In this document: piece by piece, positions 44,478 to 53,705 of the stretch
Position numbering within the stretch: the first letter of the stretch is position 1
How the letters are laid out: every line of letters begins with the position of its first letter
Source of the DNA: Polyangiaceae bacterium
Lineage (GTDB): Bacteria > Myxococcota_A > Polyangia > Polyangiales > Polyangiaceae
Length of the DNA stretch: 64,000 nucleotides
Direction: 5' to 3'
NCBI GenBank assembly: GCA_019637265.1
Contig: JAHBVY010000002.1
Coordinates: 62,001-126,000 of the forward strand
Position numbers and translations under genes: made by a program
Notes under the pieces: generated by a model
What the model saw: the letters and a program-made list of their open reading frames with translations, nothing else
Database searches by the model: none
What the model was told of the DNA's origin: nothing

Positions 44478-44511
44478 CGGTTCCTCCCTACTCATCCAGC
44501 CTGGCGCTCAC

Positions 44512-44526
44512 GTCAGTGACACTGAC
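44512..44526. promoter_or_regulatory. Perfect palindrome GTCAGTG-A-CACTGAC
   Basis: A 7+1+7 perfect inverted repeat is located 35 bases upstream of the serine protease start and 73 bases after the stop of the upstream Cys-rich gene. It is the only intergenic member of the TCAGN3CACTGA family and is positioned like an operator. Confidence 0.6.
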
Positions 44527-44599
44527 CGCACCGCTCGCTGCTCATCGCCTTCTCTCGTCGCTCGCGCCCTGAGCGCATCGCATTCCTTCATGGAAACTT

Positions 44600-46741
44600 C
44601 TAGCCGCAGCTGCCATCCCCGAGGCACCGCTGCCCCGGCGCGCACAGCGCCCCGGAGCAGCTGCAGCGCCCCGCGGAGCATGCCCCGGGGCTGCCGGCAT
44701 CACAGCTCGCGTCCGTGGTGCAGCCGCACTCGCTGGCGCTGCACGCGAAGCCGCTCGGGCAGGGGCGCGAGCACCCACCGCAGTGCGCCGCGCTCGTCCG
44801 CGGGTCGACGCAGCCGCCGGCGCTCTGACAGCACAGCTCATCAGGACCGCAGCCCGCGCTGCCCTCGCAGCTGCACACGTCCCCGCTCGACCCCACCACG
44901 CAGGCCTCGCCAGGCCGACACCCCACGCCGCCACACTCACACAGGCCCGTGATCGGCGAGCAAACCGGGTTCGTCCCCGAGTCCACCCGGCAACGCCCGG
45001 GGTTCCCCACGCAGCCGCACTCACCAGGCGTCACGGCCCCGCAGCGGAGGCTCCCCGCGGGGGACCCTTGCAAGGTGCAGTCGTTGCCGCAGCCGCCGCA
45101 GTGGTTGCTGTCGTCGCCCACCGGGGTCTCACAGCCATCGTCAGGCAAGCTGGCTACAGGGTTGATGCAGTTGCCGAGCCCGGGCTGGCAGGTGCTGTTG
45201 CAAGTGCCGCTCTGGCAGCTCAGCCCCACCACGCCCGAGTCCGAGCAGCGGCGACCGCACGCGCCACAGTTGAGCGGATCGCTCGCGACCGGGGTCTCAC
45301 AGCCATCGTCCGGGAGGGGGGCCGCGGGGGTTTGGCAGTCCCCTAGCCCAGGCACGCAGACGGGCCGACACAGGCCCGCGCTGCAGCTCGTGGTGGCGGC
45401 GCCGCTCGCGCTACAGCTCCGGCCACAAGCGCCGCAGTGCGCCGGGTCACTCTGGAGGTCCGTCTCACAGCCATTGAGCGGGTCCCCATCGCAGTCCCCA
45501 GCGCCCGCAGCGCAGCTGGTGACGACGCACCGGCCGCCAGCACACCCCGCCACGGCTCCGGGGATGACGCACGAAAGGGCGCAAGCGCCGCAGTGCGCCG
45601 GATCATTCGTCAGGTCTTGTTCGCATCCATCGTCCGCCGCGGGGAAAGCGGGAGTGACACAATCACCAAAGCCAGCGCGGCAGTCGTGAGCGCACTCAGC
45701 GCCAGCACAGGTGGCGGTGTCGACGCCCGCCGTGGAGCAAGCGCGAGAGCAAGCACCGCAGTGGAGGGCGCTGCCGCGACTCAGGTCCACCTCACAGCCG
45801 TTCCCTGGGTCCCCATCGCAGTCGGCGAAGGGCGCGACGCAGCTCTCGATGACGCAGCGCGCGGCGTCACACTTCGCGATGGCGTTCGGCAGCTCGCAGC
45901 GATTGCCGCAGAAGCCGCAATGGTCATTGTCAATGACTAGATTCGTTTCACAGCCATCAAATGAGCTCTCGTTGCAGTCACCGCGGAACGCGCTGCAGGC
46001 CTTTTCTCCGCAGCTCCCGTCGCGACACACTGCTTGGGCGCCGGGCGTCGCGCTGCAAGCCTGACCACAACCGCCGCAGTGGCTCGGGTCGGCGCCAATA
46101 CGCGCCTCACAGCCGTTCGATGGATCACCATCGCAATCCTGAAAGCCCACTTCGCAGCTGGCGACAGCGCACTCACCCGCCACGCAGGCGGCCACGCCAT
46201 GGTTCACCACGCAAGCGCGACCACAAGCGCCGCAATTGGCAGGATCGCTAATCAGCGACACCTCACAACCGTCGGTACGGTCGAGGTTGCAATTGCCAAA
46301 CCCGGCCGCACAACCCTCGAGGACACAGGCGCCCGCCTCACAGCGCGCGTTCATTCCAGGCGCGCAGGGCTCACAGCCCGCGCCGCAGCCAAACTGCGGA
46401 TCATCCGTGGGCACACAGCGCCCATCACACCATTTCTCAGCAGCCGGACACTCGACATCTTCCCCAGCGTCCAGCCCGCCATCACCGGCCACTGCGCCGC
46501 TACCGGCGCTGCCCGCGATGCCGCCGCTGCCCGCGCTCCCTGAAGCACCCCCATTGCCGGCGGCGCCACCCGTCGCAGCGCTGCCCGCGCTCCCCGAGGC
46601 GCCCCCAACACCGCCGCTACCGCCGCTGCCCCCACTGGCGCCACCCCCAGGCCCTTCAGCGCCACCAGACGAACAGCCCAGCACACCGCTCAACGCCACG
46701 AGCCACGCACCCCACGGCGCCCACCCCCTCGCTCGACTCAT
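44600..46741 (-). CDS. Cysteine-repeat surface lipoprotein
   Basis: From ATG 46741 (MSRARGWAPWGAWLVALSG) the 713-residue protein has a lipobox (SGVLGC) and a Gly/Ser/Ala-rich stalk (residues about 25-85). The rest is eight or nine tandem disulfide-rich repeats of about 45 residues with consensus GDCDGDPxNGCExxLxxDPxHCGxCGxxC, such as DCDGDPLNGCETDLQSDPAHC. This is typical of extracellular repeat proteins in Polyangia. The function is unknown; adhesion, prey contact or matrix are possibilities only. It is downstream, with a 104-base gap, of no coupled gene. Confidence 0.85.
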   Translation of the reverse strand: MSRARGWAPWGAWLVALSGVLGCSSGGAEGPGGGASGGSGGSGGVGGASGSAGSAATGGAAGNGGASGSAGSGGIAGSAGSGAVAGDGGLDAGEDVECPAAEKWCDGRCVPTDDPQFGCGAGCEPCAPGMNARCEAGACVLEGCAAGFGNCNLDRTDGCEVSLISDPANCGACGRACVVNHGVAACVAGECAVASCEVGFQDCDGDPSNGCEARIGADPSHCGGCGQACSATPGAQAVCRDGSCGEKACSAFRGDCNESSFDGCETNLVIDNDHCGFCGNRCELPNAIAKCDAARCVIESCVAPFADCDGDPGNGCEVDLSRGSALHCGACSRACSTAGVDTATCAGAECAHDCRAGFGDCVTPAFPAADDGCEQDLTNDPAHCGACALSCVIPGAVAGCAGGRCVVTSCAAGAGDCDGDPLNGCETDLQSDPAHCGACGRSCSASGAATTSCSAGLCRPVCVPGLGDCQTPAAPLPDDGCETPVASDPLNCGACGRRCSDSGVVGLSCQSGTCNSTCQPGLGNCINPVASLPDDGCETPVGDDSNHCGGCGNDCTLQGSPAGSLRCGAVTPGECGCVGNPGRCRVDSGTNPVCSPITGLCECGGVGCRPGEACVVGSSGDVCSCEGSAGCGPDELCCQSAGGCVDPRTSAAHCGGCSRPCPSGFACSASECGCTTDASCDAGSPGACSAGRCSCSGALCAPGQRCLGDGSCG

Positions 46742-46864
46742 CGACACGACCCCAGCTTTTACCACAGCCTGGGCCCCAGCTCCCGACAAGCGCCTGCCGG
46801 CCACACGCCCGAGAAGCCGCTGAGAGCCGCTCTGCTGATCCGGGCCGATATTTTCGGGTGCTCA

Positions 46865-46892
46865 GGGTTTGGGGTTGGACGGCACCGCGCTC
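46865..46892 (+). repeat. Dispersed G-rich motif
   Basis: GGTTTGGGGTTGGACGGCAC is followed by CGCGCTCGA, almost identical to the in-gene copy at 503-530. It starts 16 bases after the ADC-like stop codon. Confidence 0.8.
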
Positions 46893-46907
46893 GAATGAGG
46901 CGCGAGC

Positions 46908-47570
46908 CTAGCGCTCGAGCGCCACGGGCGCGGCCATGTGCGACTCGAACCGCCGGATCCCCACCCCGAGCGGCAACGCCCGCGAGCCCTCGAAGCCCGC
47001 CCAACCCGCGGCTGCCGCGCCCGATCCCTGCTGAAAATGCGTCACCTTTGCGATGCAGCCCGTGGCGCGGCTCCGCATCTTCGCGCGAAACAGCGTGGCC
47101 CCGCCCGCTGCGTGCTGCAGCGTGGCGAGCCGCCCCCCGACCTTCGCCGCCACCGGCGCCATCCGGTAACGAAGCTCGACGCGCGAGCCATCCTCGGCCT
47201 CCACGGTGACGCCTCGCGGCCCCTCCTGGAAGCGCGCCAGCGTCTTCGGTAACCCCCAAATCTCCCGACCGGCGCGCAGCGTGGTCTCGTCGTCCACGTA
47301 CATCACCGCCACGAAGTAGCCGCGGTGGGTGCGCTGCTTCCCGCGGAAGCGCACCAGCGACGGCATCCAGATGAGCTCGTGGTACCGCAGCGCCGAAGGC
47401 TCCTCGTAGACCACGTAGCCGAGCAGCCCCTGGCAGCGACCCGCCACTGAGACGGGCTCCAGCCCGTCCGGCAGCTCGAACGAACGGGCGGGTACCCAGT
47501 GCGGGACGAACACCCCGCGCCCGTGCATCGTCCAGGGCGCCGGGGGGTAGCTCGGTGAGGCGTCAGTCAC
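46908..47570 (-). CDS. Acetoacetate-decarboxylase-family protein
   Basis: The 220-residue protein has ADC-family blocks: LRYHELIWMPSLVRFRGKQ, GYFVAVMYVDDE, REIWGLPKTLARFQ (the Lys of this block is the Schiff-base candidate) and YRMAPVAAKVGG. Such enzymes decarboxylate acetoacetate or act as related lyases/cyclases. Function of a member outside solvent-producing bacteria is usually not acetone formation; the substrate is open. Its start is convergent with nothing: the upstream 380 bases are an intergenic region leading to a divergent gene. Confidence 0.8.
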   Translation of the reverse strand: MTDASPSYPPAPWTMHGRGVFVPHWVPARSFELPDGLEPVSVAGRCQGLLGYVVYEEPSALRYHELIWMPSLVRFRGKQRTHRGYFVAVMYVDDETTLRAGREIWGLPKTLARFQEGPRGVTVEAEDGSRVELRYRMAPVAAKVGGRLATLQHAAGGATLFRAKMRSRATGCIAKVTHFQQGSGAAAAGWAGFEGSRALPLGVGIRRFESHMAAPVALER

Positions 47571-47859
47571 GAGGCCGGGTGTATCCGAACGCCGCCTCGA
47601 CGCGAAGCCTCATCCGGCACGGCATGGGGCGACGGGCCGGCGACGCGCGACGGGGAGGCCGCTGGATCGGGCGACGGGCCGCGCTGTGGCACCAGACCGG
47701 GCGACGCCGACGGGAGGCGCCAGACCGGGCGACGGCCAGCTCGTGGTTGCCCCGCGGCACCACGCGGACCTACGGGCACATCCAAATAGATCGCTTATAT
47801 GACTAAAAGCACCTCAGAGACCCCGCACTATCAGGCGCGACTCTTCAATAACTCCATGG

Positions 47860-47878
47860 ATTTTGGGGGTTTGGCACC
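47860..47878 (+). repeat. Dispersed G-rich motif
   Basis: TTTTGGGGGTTTGGCACC lies in an otherwise AT-rich divergent region. Confidence 0.65.
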
Positions 47879-47901
47879 CCATTTTTGGCCGCCGAAGTGC
47901 T

Positions 47902-47943
47902 GCAATATTTGCATGTTGCATGCAAGTTGCGTATTCATGCAAC
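47902..47943. promoter_or_regulatory. TTGCATG/CATGCAA operator cluster
   Basis: TTGCATG (47909-47915) is followed directly by the perfect palindrome TTGCATGCAA (47916-47925) and then by GTTGC-N8-GCAAC (47926-47943). This packs at least four half-sites into 42 bases that end ten bases before the ATG of the 925-residue gene. The spacing and density suggest a multimeric repressor or autoregulator. Confidence 0.6.
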
Positions 47944-47952
47944 TGAGAGGTC

Positions 47953-50730
47953 ATGGGCTGGCTCCGCGAGCTAATGCATACGTCACTGCCGCCAATCGGC
48001 AGTTTTGGCGAGCTCGCGCGCCGCTCCCTGGCTCACCCGGGTTGGCCCACGGAGTCGCGTGCGAAGCAGCGCTCGCTGGCGACCATCTTGAGCAAGCTGG
48101 ATCGAGATCAGGATCTCGAGTGGCTGACCGATCGCCCCGCGGTGCAGCGAGCGCTGGCCGAGGTGCTGGGGGTCCCCAGCCTCCCACTCCCGGCGCAGCC
48201 CAGCGTGTGGAACCCAGCCACCACCACCCACCTGCGCCTGCTCGACCTCCCCTACGCCCGGCCGCTCAACCTGCGGGAGGAGCCCCTACCGCCAGGCATC
48301 CCCTGGCTGCCGCAGCGGGTGGAGGCCTGGCGCGCGGTGTGGTGGCTCGCTCCGTCCGGCGCGGGTCGCACCCTGACCGGCAGCTGGCTCGCGGCGCGCG
48401 GCCTCGCCCGCTTCAGTCAAGCGCGCACCTGGCCCGAGCTCGTGCTCGACGCGATCGAGCCAGGGCCGCTCTTCGTCGAGCTCCAGGTGCCCTCGAGCGA
48501 AGAACCGGCGCCGCGGGAGCGGCTCTGCATCGCAGCCCCCTTCCCGCCCAGCGCGCCGGGGTGGACCCTGGTGCGCTCCCCGCCGGTCACCGCCGTGCTC
48601 CACGACGTAGTCGCTTGGGTCCGCGCGCGGCTCCCGGAGGACAGCACGCTGAGCCCCACCCGCGCCGCGCGCTGGCTCGAGTCGACACCGCGCGCCACGG
48701 GCGCCCTCGACAGCTTGGGCACCGCACTGGGCCTCCTGGGCTTCGCCGACGAGGTGGGCCTCGATCAGGTGGAGCCGCTCGGGCTCCAGCAGCTGGTGGC
48801 CGCCTGCATCAAATTCCGCGCGGCAACGATGCAGGGCGACGGCCGCCTCCTGAAGGAGCGCGGCGCGGAGCTCCTGGTCGCCCTCGTCACCGAGGTGCTG
48901 GCCGAGTCGGAGCTGCCGCTCGACACCTCGAGGACGGAGGACGAGTGGCTCGCGCTGGTGCCGAGCGCCTTCGCGGGAGAAGTGGACGAGGCTTGGGTGA
49001 AGGACTCGCTCCAACGCGCGTTCAGCGAGCTCTCGCGGCGGGAGATCGAGCGCGTCACTCAGCAGCTCCCGCCGGGGCCGTTCCGAGCGGTGCGCGCGCT
49101 GCGCGCGGGTAGCCTGCTCCGCCCCACGGCGCTCTCGGGCCAGACGGCGCTCTCGGGCCAGCACGCGCTGGCGCCGCGCTGGGTCGCCAGCGCCGCGCGC
49201 CAGCTCAGCTTGAAGGCGCTGTTCTCGCGCACCGCGCACGAGTGGGGCGAAGCGCTCCTGAACCCCGCCGCCTCGGTGCTCGCGCTCGGCGAGCTCGCGC
49301 GGCGCCTGACCGCGGACGCCGAGCGCTTCACGGAGCAGCTGCTCGATCTCGAAGGCACCACGGCCCCAGCCTACGCCGCCGCGGTGGAGGCCACGGTGCG
49401 CCTGCTCGGCGCGCACCCGGCGCTGCTCGGCGAGCTGGGTCGCGACCTCGCGGAGGCGCTGTTCAGCGAGCAAAAGAGCCTCGCGCTGACGCTACCGGGG
49501 CGCGCCCCCGCGCCGCGCGTCGACTACCCCGAGTGGCTCGCGGAGTCCGAGCCGCTACTCGCCGCGGGCGCGTGGCGGCTCGCCGCCTGTCACCTGGAGC
49601 AAGCCGCTGCGCCGCTTCGTCAGGTTCCTTGGTCACTCCGCAGCGCGGGCAACGACGAGCTGGGCGAGCTCGCGAGCTTCCTCGACGCCGCCGGCGACGA
49701 CGAGCTCATCGAGCGGGCGCTGGCGCTGCTCGCGCGCTGGCCCATCGAGCCACAGACGCACCCCTTGGTGCTGTCGGCGCGCGCCGTCGCGAGCTTCCGT
49801 GATGGCTCGCTCACGCCGCTCTCCTCCTGGCCTCCGAGCCTGCCGCGCTACGCCCTCGCCGCGCTCAGCGCCAGCGAGCGCCCCGCCTTCGCGAACGCGC
49901 TGAGCCGAATGATTCGTGAGACGAGCTACCCACCGGAGGGCGTGCGTTGGTTCACGGTGCCGCGCGCCACCCAGAGCTCCGCCCAGGGCCACGCGAGCGC
50001 ACGAGACCATGACCCTTCGCTCGGCCAAGAATATCCTCGAGGAAATCATGCGACACCTGCAGCCCCCGAGCGCGTCACGAGCGCATCACGGACGCACCCC
50101 GCGCCGAGCCTCTGGCCGCTCCTCAGCGGGGAGGAGGGCTTGGCGTGGCTCCTGTGCCCCGCGCAGCTGGCGCCCGATCGCGCGCCACCGTGGACCGCGC
50201 TGAGCGCCGCCACCTGGTCCGCCTCCGCAGCGCACTGGCTCACTCAGAGCACGACGGGCAGCTGGCTGTCAGACCCTGAGTGGCTCGAGCACCTGCCCGC
50301 AGCGGCGGCGCTCGAGGCCTCGAGCGCGCTCTCCAACGCGCCGCCAGATGAGTCAGTGCCGCATGAAGCCGCGCGCCTGTGGCCACGGCAGGTGCTCGAG
50401 CGGCTCTGGCGCGCCGAGCCCGCGGCGACGGCGCTCGCGCTGACCTCGTTGTTGTCGTTGCGAGGCGCGCCGCGGGCTGCCCAGCGGGCGCGCGCGAAGC
50501 GCGCCGGCGCGCTGCTTCAGAGTCAGCCAGCGCGCTCAGAGCTGAGCGTGCTGAGTGACGTGGAGCGCGCCCTCTCCGAGTGCGAAGGCGACGACCAGCT
50601 GCTCGCGCCGCTGCTTCAGTACCTCGCGCTGCGCGTGAAGCGCCGCGCGCCCGACTGGCGCCAAGCGTACACCCTGCTCGACCAAGCAGCGGCGCGCCGC
50701 GCCCGCACGGAGCCAAGCCAGCGCCGCTAG
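47953..50730 (+). CDS. Large hypothetical protein with N-terminal HTH-like segment and degenerate P-loop
   Basis: The 925-residue protein starts ATG 47953 with GAGAGG upstream. Residues 10-75 look like a small all-helical DNA- or protein-binding segment (FGELARRSLAHPGWPTESRA, LATILSKLDRDQDLEWL). At 133-140 it has APSGAGRT, a Walker A-like motif with Arg for the usual Lys, in a stretch similar to STAND/NACHT-type ATPase starts. The remainder is helical, Leu/Ala-rich, without further motifs I can name. The upstream AT-rich operator cluster and isolated position resemble stand-alone defence or regulatory NTPases; that is inference. Confidence 0.65.
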   Translation: MGWLRELMHTSLPPIGSFGELARRSLAHPGWPTESRAKQRSLATILSKLDRDQDLEWLTDRPAVQRALAEVLGVPSLPLPAQPSVWNPATTTHLRLLDLPYARPLNLREEPLPPGIPWLPQRVEAWRAVWWLAPSGAGRTLTGSWLAARGLARFSQARTWPELVLDAIEPGPLFVELQVPSSEEPAPRERLCIAAPFPPSAPGWTLVRSPPVTAVLHDVVAWVRARLPEDSTLSPTRAARWLESTPRATGALDSLGTALGLLGFADEVGLDQVEPLGLQQLVAACIKFRAATMQGDGRLLKERGAELLVALVTEVLAESELPLDTSRTEDEWLALVPSAFAGEVDEAWVKDSLQRAFSELSRREIERVTQQLPPGPFRAVRALRAGSLLRPTALSGQTALSGQHALAPRWVASAARQLSLKALFSRTAHEWGEALLNPAASVLALGELARRLTADAERFTEQLLDLEGTTAPAYAAAVEATVRLLGAHPALLGELGRDLAEALFSEQKSLALTLPGRAPAPRVDYPEWLAESEPLLAAGAWRLAACHLEQAAAPLRQVPWSLRSAGNDELGELASFLDAAGDDELIERALALLARWPIEPQTHPLVLSARAVASFRDGSLTPLSSWPPSLPRYALAALSASERPAFANALSRMIRETSYPPEGVRWFTVPRATQSSAQGHASARDHDPSLGQEYPRGNHATPAAPERVTSASRTHPAPSLWPLLSGEEGLAWLLCPAQLAPDRAPPWTALSAATWSASAAHWLTQSTTGSWLSDPEWLEHLPAAAALEASSALSNAPPDESVPHEAARLWPRQVLERLWRAEPAATALALTSLLSLRGAPRAAQRARAKRAGALLQSQPARSELSVLSDVERALSECEGDDQLLAPLLQYLALRVKRRAPDWRQAYTLLDQAAARRARTEPSQRR

Positions 50731-51027
50731 CCGCAGCCACCCGCCGCTCACACCGCGGTGCCGTCTAACCGGCTCTTCGACGCCACTCGAAGCAAGCGGA
50801 GCTCTTCAAGGACGCACGGATCCGCTCATGAGGTCGACGACCGTGGTCACAGCGCCGCACGGAGCAAGAACAGCGTCCGTTGGAGACTCACACAGGCATC
50901 AGGAGGGAGTGCACCCCCAACAAAAGAACGCTCTCCCCCAACGCGCGACAGGCGCACTTACGCCGCACCCTGACACCCGCGGCGCGCCGCACTACACGGC
51001 GCTCCAACGCGGCGTTATAGAGCCCGC
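50731..51027. other. Intergenic region
   Basis: It holds a truncated dispersed motif (50755-50770, GCGGTGCCGTCTAACC), 25 bases after the stop of the 925-residue gene, and then no further ORF. It is the presumed promoter of the MDR gene. Confidence 0.4.
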
Positions 51028-52050
51028 ATGCGCGCCTTTCAGATCGAGCGGTTCCATGACGATGGACTGCGCCTCGTTTCAGAGTGCGAAGCCCCGAGCC
51101 CCGGCCCTGGTGAGGTCAGGCTCCGTGTCCATGCCGTCTCGCTGAACTACCGCGATCTGCTGGTGCTGAAGGGCAGCTACGCCCCCAAGCAGCCGCTGCC
51201 GCTGGTGCCGCTCTCGGACGCGGTGGGCGTGGTGGAGGCGCTCGGTGAGGGCGTGACTCGCGTGGCGATCGGGGATCGCGTGTGCCCCAGCTTCGCGCAG
51301 GCGTGGATCAGCGGGGAGCCCACCAAGGCGCGGCTGCGGTCGACGCTCGGTTCGCCCCTCAGCGGCGTGCTGGCGGAGCAGATCCTGGTTTCAGCAGAGA
51401 GCCTGACGGCCGTCGCCGCGGGGCTCAGCGATGAAGAGGCCGCGTGCCTCCCCTGCGCGGGGGTCACCGCCTACAACGCGCTAGTCAGCTTGGGAGACCT
51501 TCAACGAGGCGACTCCGTGCTGGTGCAGGGCAGCGGCGGCGTGAGCCTGTTCGCGTTGCAGATCGCCAAGGCCCTCGGCGCCCGCGTGATCGCGACCAGC
51601 AGCAGTCAGGAGAAGCTCGCGCGCTTGCGAGCGCTGGGCGCGGACCACGTGATCCATTACCGCGAGGATCCGAGCTGGGGCGGCACGGCGCGGCGCCTCG
51701 CTGGTGGTGAAGGCGTCGATCACGTGGTGGAGGTGGGCGGCGCGGGCACCCTCGCGGAGTCGCTGCGCGCGGTGCGTTCGGGCGGCGTGGTGTCGATCAT
51801 CGGCGTGCTGGGCGGCGCCGCGGCGGAGCTCTCGCTGCTCCCGGTGATGATGAATCAGGTGCGGCTCCAGGGGGTGATGGTGGGCCCCCGCGTGGCCTTG
51901 GACGCGCTGATGAGCCTCGTGGAAAAAGCCTCACTCGCGCCGGTCGTGGACCGCGTTTTTCCTTTTGAAGAGGCGCCCGCCGCGTTCCAGCACCTGCGCT
52001 CGGGACAGCACTTCGGGAAGGTGGTGATTCGGGTGGCGCCGGCTAGCTGA
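51028..52050 (+). CDS. Zinc-independent MDR-type quinone/enoyl reductase
   Basis: The 340-residue protein is an MDR-superfamily member: GroES-like N-terminal part (EAPSPGPGEVRLRVHAVSLNYRDLL, PLVPLSDAVGVVEALGEG) and a Rossmann part with VLVQGSGGVSLFALQIAKALGARV. The structural-zinc Cys cluster and catalytic Cys of alcohol dehydrogenases are absent, so a NADPH:quinone- or enoyl-reductase type is likely. The exact substrate is unknown. It is followed 158 bases later by the VWA lipoprotein. Confidence 0.9.
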   Translation: MRAFQIERFHDDGLRLVSECEAPSPGPGEVRLRVHAVSLNYRDLLVLKGSYAPKQPLPLVPLSDAVGVVEALGEGVTRVAIGDRVCPSFAQAWISGEPTKARLRSTLGSPLSGVLAEQILVSAESLTAVAAGLSDEEAACLPCAGVTAYNALVSLGDLQRGDSVLVQGSGGVSLFALQIAKALGARVIATSSSQEKLARLRALGADHVIHYREDPSWGGTARRLAGGEGVDHVVEVGGAGTLAESLRAVRSGGVVSIIGVLGGAAAELSLLPVMMNQVRLQGVMVGPRVALDALMSLVEKASLAPVVDRVFPFEEAPAAFQHLRSGQHFGKVVIRVAPAS

Positions 52051-52072
52051 CGAAGGCGCGCTTCCGGGCGCG

Positions 52073-52092
52073 GGTTTTGGGGGTTTGGCGAG
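52073..52092 (+). repeat. Dispersed G-rich motif
   Basis: GGTTTTGGGGGTTTGGCGAG starts 22 bases after the MDR stop codon. Confidence 0.7.
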
Positions 52093-52207
52093 GCGCTCAC
52101 GACGGCTGCGGCGACCAGACCCATCGCACAGCGACGCCTGGCGCCGCGCTGCCCGCCGAACGGCAGATTCGGTGTAAGCGCCCCCGGGAGGAGGCGTTTC
52201 GCCGCCC

Positions 52208-53695
52208 ATGTCTCGACGCCTCCACCTCCGCACCCCGCTCTCCCTCGTCACCCTCTCGCTCTTGGCCGCCTGCGCCGGGAGCTCGCCGCCAGCCCCAGCT
52301 TCCAGCGCGGCCCGCTACGACGCCGAGCCGACGCCCGCCTCTCCCGGTGTGTCCGAGGAGGCAGACGGCGCCTACGCCGGTGAAGCCACGGGCGGTGAGC
52401 CGATGGATGACGAGGCGATGGCGGCAGAGGCGCGGGACGAAGCGCGGGAAGCGGCGCCACCCCCAGCCTCAGCCCCCATGGCCTCGAGCGGCGCCTCCAA
52501 GGCGGGACCCGCTGCTGAGTACGCCCCGCGGCGCCGCAGCGGTGGAGCCGTCGGCGGGCGACCCGGCGAGGTGGCGGTGGCCTCCTCCGGGGTGCGCGCG
52601 GGTGAGTGGGACGACAACGCGAACTACCAAGAGTTCAAGCGCTGGCTCGGCACTCAAGATCACCTCGGCTACCTGCGGATGGACGTCGAGCAGCGGCGCT
52701 TCATGGTCGTCACCGACAGCCAGGGTCGCGCGGTCCCCGGTTGTAAGGTCACCGTGCGCGACGCCGCGCAAAGGAGCGTTACCCTGACGACTCAGACCAG
52801 CGGCCGCGCGCTGCTCTTCCCCCGCGCCGAAGGGCTCCGCGGCGACACGCTCACGGCGGACGCGAACTGCCAGGGCGCTCAGGCCAGCGCGCGCTTCCAG
52901 CTCGGGGCGATGGACGCCGCCGTGCCGCTGCGCCTGAACAAGGCACGCTCACTGCCCACCCGACGCACCATCGATCTCGCCTTCATCCTCGACACCACGG
53001 GCTCCATGTCGGAGGAGATCGCGAGCATCAAGGACACCATCCGCGCGGTGTCGAGCCAGCTCGACACCGGCAACGTGGACGTGCGGATCGCGATGGTCGC
53101 GTTCAAGGACGTGGGCGACGAGTACGTCACCCAGGTGCACCCGTTCACGCGAGATCTGCATGGCTTCGCGCGGCGCGTGCAGGGGATTCAAGCGAGCGGC
53201 GGCGGCGACACGCCGGAGGCGGTGAACGAGGCGCTCGAGAGCACGCTCACCAAGCTCGACTGGCAGGCGAGCAGCGTCGGTCGCTTCGCCTTCCTCGTCG
53301 GCGACGCGCCGCCCCAGTTCGGGCGCCAGGGCGCGAGCTACACCCGCAGCATGCAGCTCGCGAACCACAAGGGCGTGCAGATCTTCACCATCGCCGCGAG
53401 CGGGATGGACGGGCTAGGGCAGGTGGTGTGGCGCCAAATCGCTCAGTACACCGGCGGCTCCAATATGTTCGTGCTGCGCGGCGGCGCCGGGCCGCAGTCC
53501 ACCGGCGCAGGCGACGCGAAGAGCAGCTGCGGCGGCACCCACACCAACTACTCGAGCGGCAACCTGGACGCGCTCATCGTCCAGAAGGTGCAGCGGGAGC
53601 TGCGCGCGCTGGACGCGGACCCCATGCGCATCGCCGGGCTAGGCCAGGACGAGCGCGCCAAGCCCTGCGCCGAGCGCCTCGTGGTGGCGGAGTGA
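52208..53695 (+). CDS. VWA-domain lipoprotein
   Basis: The 495-residue protein has a lipobox (LSLLAAC, Cys22), an acidic Ala/Pro/Met-rich linker to about residue 130, a short segment with HLGYLRMDVEQRRF, a carboxypeptidase-regulatory-type beta domain (VPGCKVTVRDAAQ) and a von Willebrand A domain (about 255-440). The MIDAS is complete: DTTGSMS, GGGDTPEA (Thr) and LVGDAPP (Asp). Such secreted VWA proteins bind other proteins with Mg/Ca. It ends ten bases from the end of the convergent kinase gene. Confidence 0.88.
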   Translation: MSRRLHLRTPLSLVTLSLLAACAGSSPPAPASSAARYDAEPTPASPGVSEEADGAYAGEATGGEPMDDEAMAAEARDEAREAAPPPASAPMASSGASKAGPAAEYAPRRRSGGAVGGRPGEVAVASSGVRAGEWDDNANYQEFKRWLGTQDHLGYLRMDVEQRRFMVVTDSQGRAVPGCKVTVRDAAQRSVTLTTQTSGRALLFPRAEGLRGDTLTADANCQGAQASARFQLGAMDAAVPLRLNKARSLPTRRTIDLAFILDTTGSMSEEIASIKDTIRAVSSQLDTGNVDVRIAMVAFKDVGDEYVTQVHPFTRDLHGFARRVQGIQASGGGDTPEAVNEALESTLTKLDWQASSVGRFAFLVGDAPPQFGRQGASYTRSMQLANHKGVQIFTIAASGMDGLGQVVWRQIAQYTGGSNMFVLRGGAGPQSTGAGDAKSSCGGTHTNYSSGNLDALIVQKVQRELRALDADPMRIAGLGQDERAKPCAERLVVAE

Positions 53696-53705
53696 GGGGC
53701 AGCCG

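Larger units (their letters stand above)
47571..47952. other. 380-bp divergent promoter region, AT-rich towards the 925-residue gene
   Basis: The first part holds several imperfect GGGCGACGGGCC repeats (47625-47745). From 47783 the base composition becomes AT-rich compared with the surrounding sequence and includes a dispersed G-rich motif (47860-47878, TTTTGGGGGTTTGGCACC) and a palindrome cluster at 47902-47943. Confidence 0.6.
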
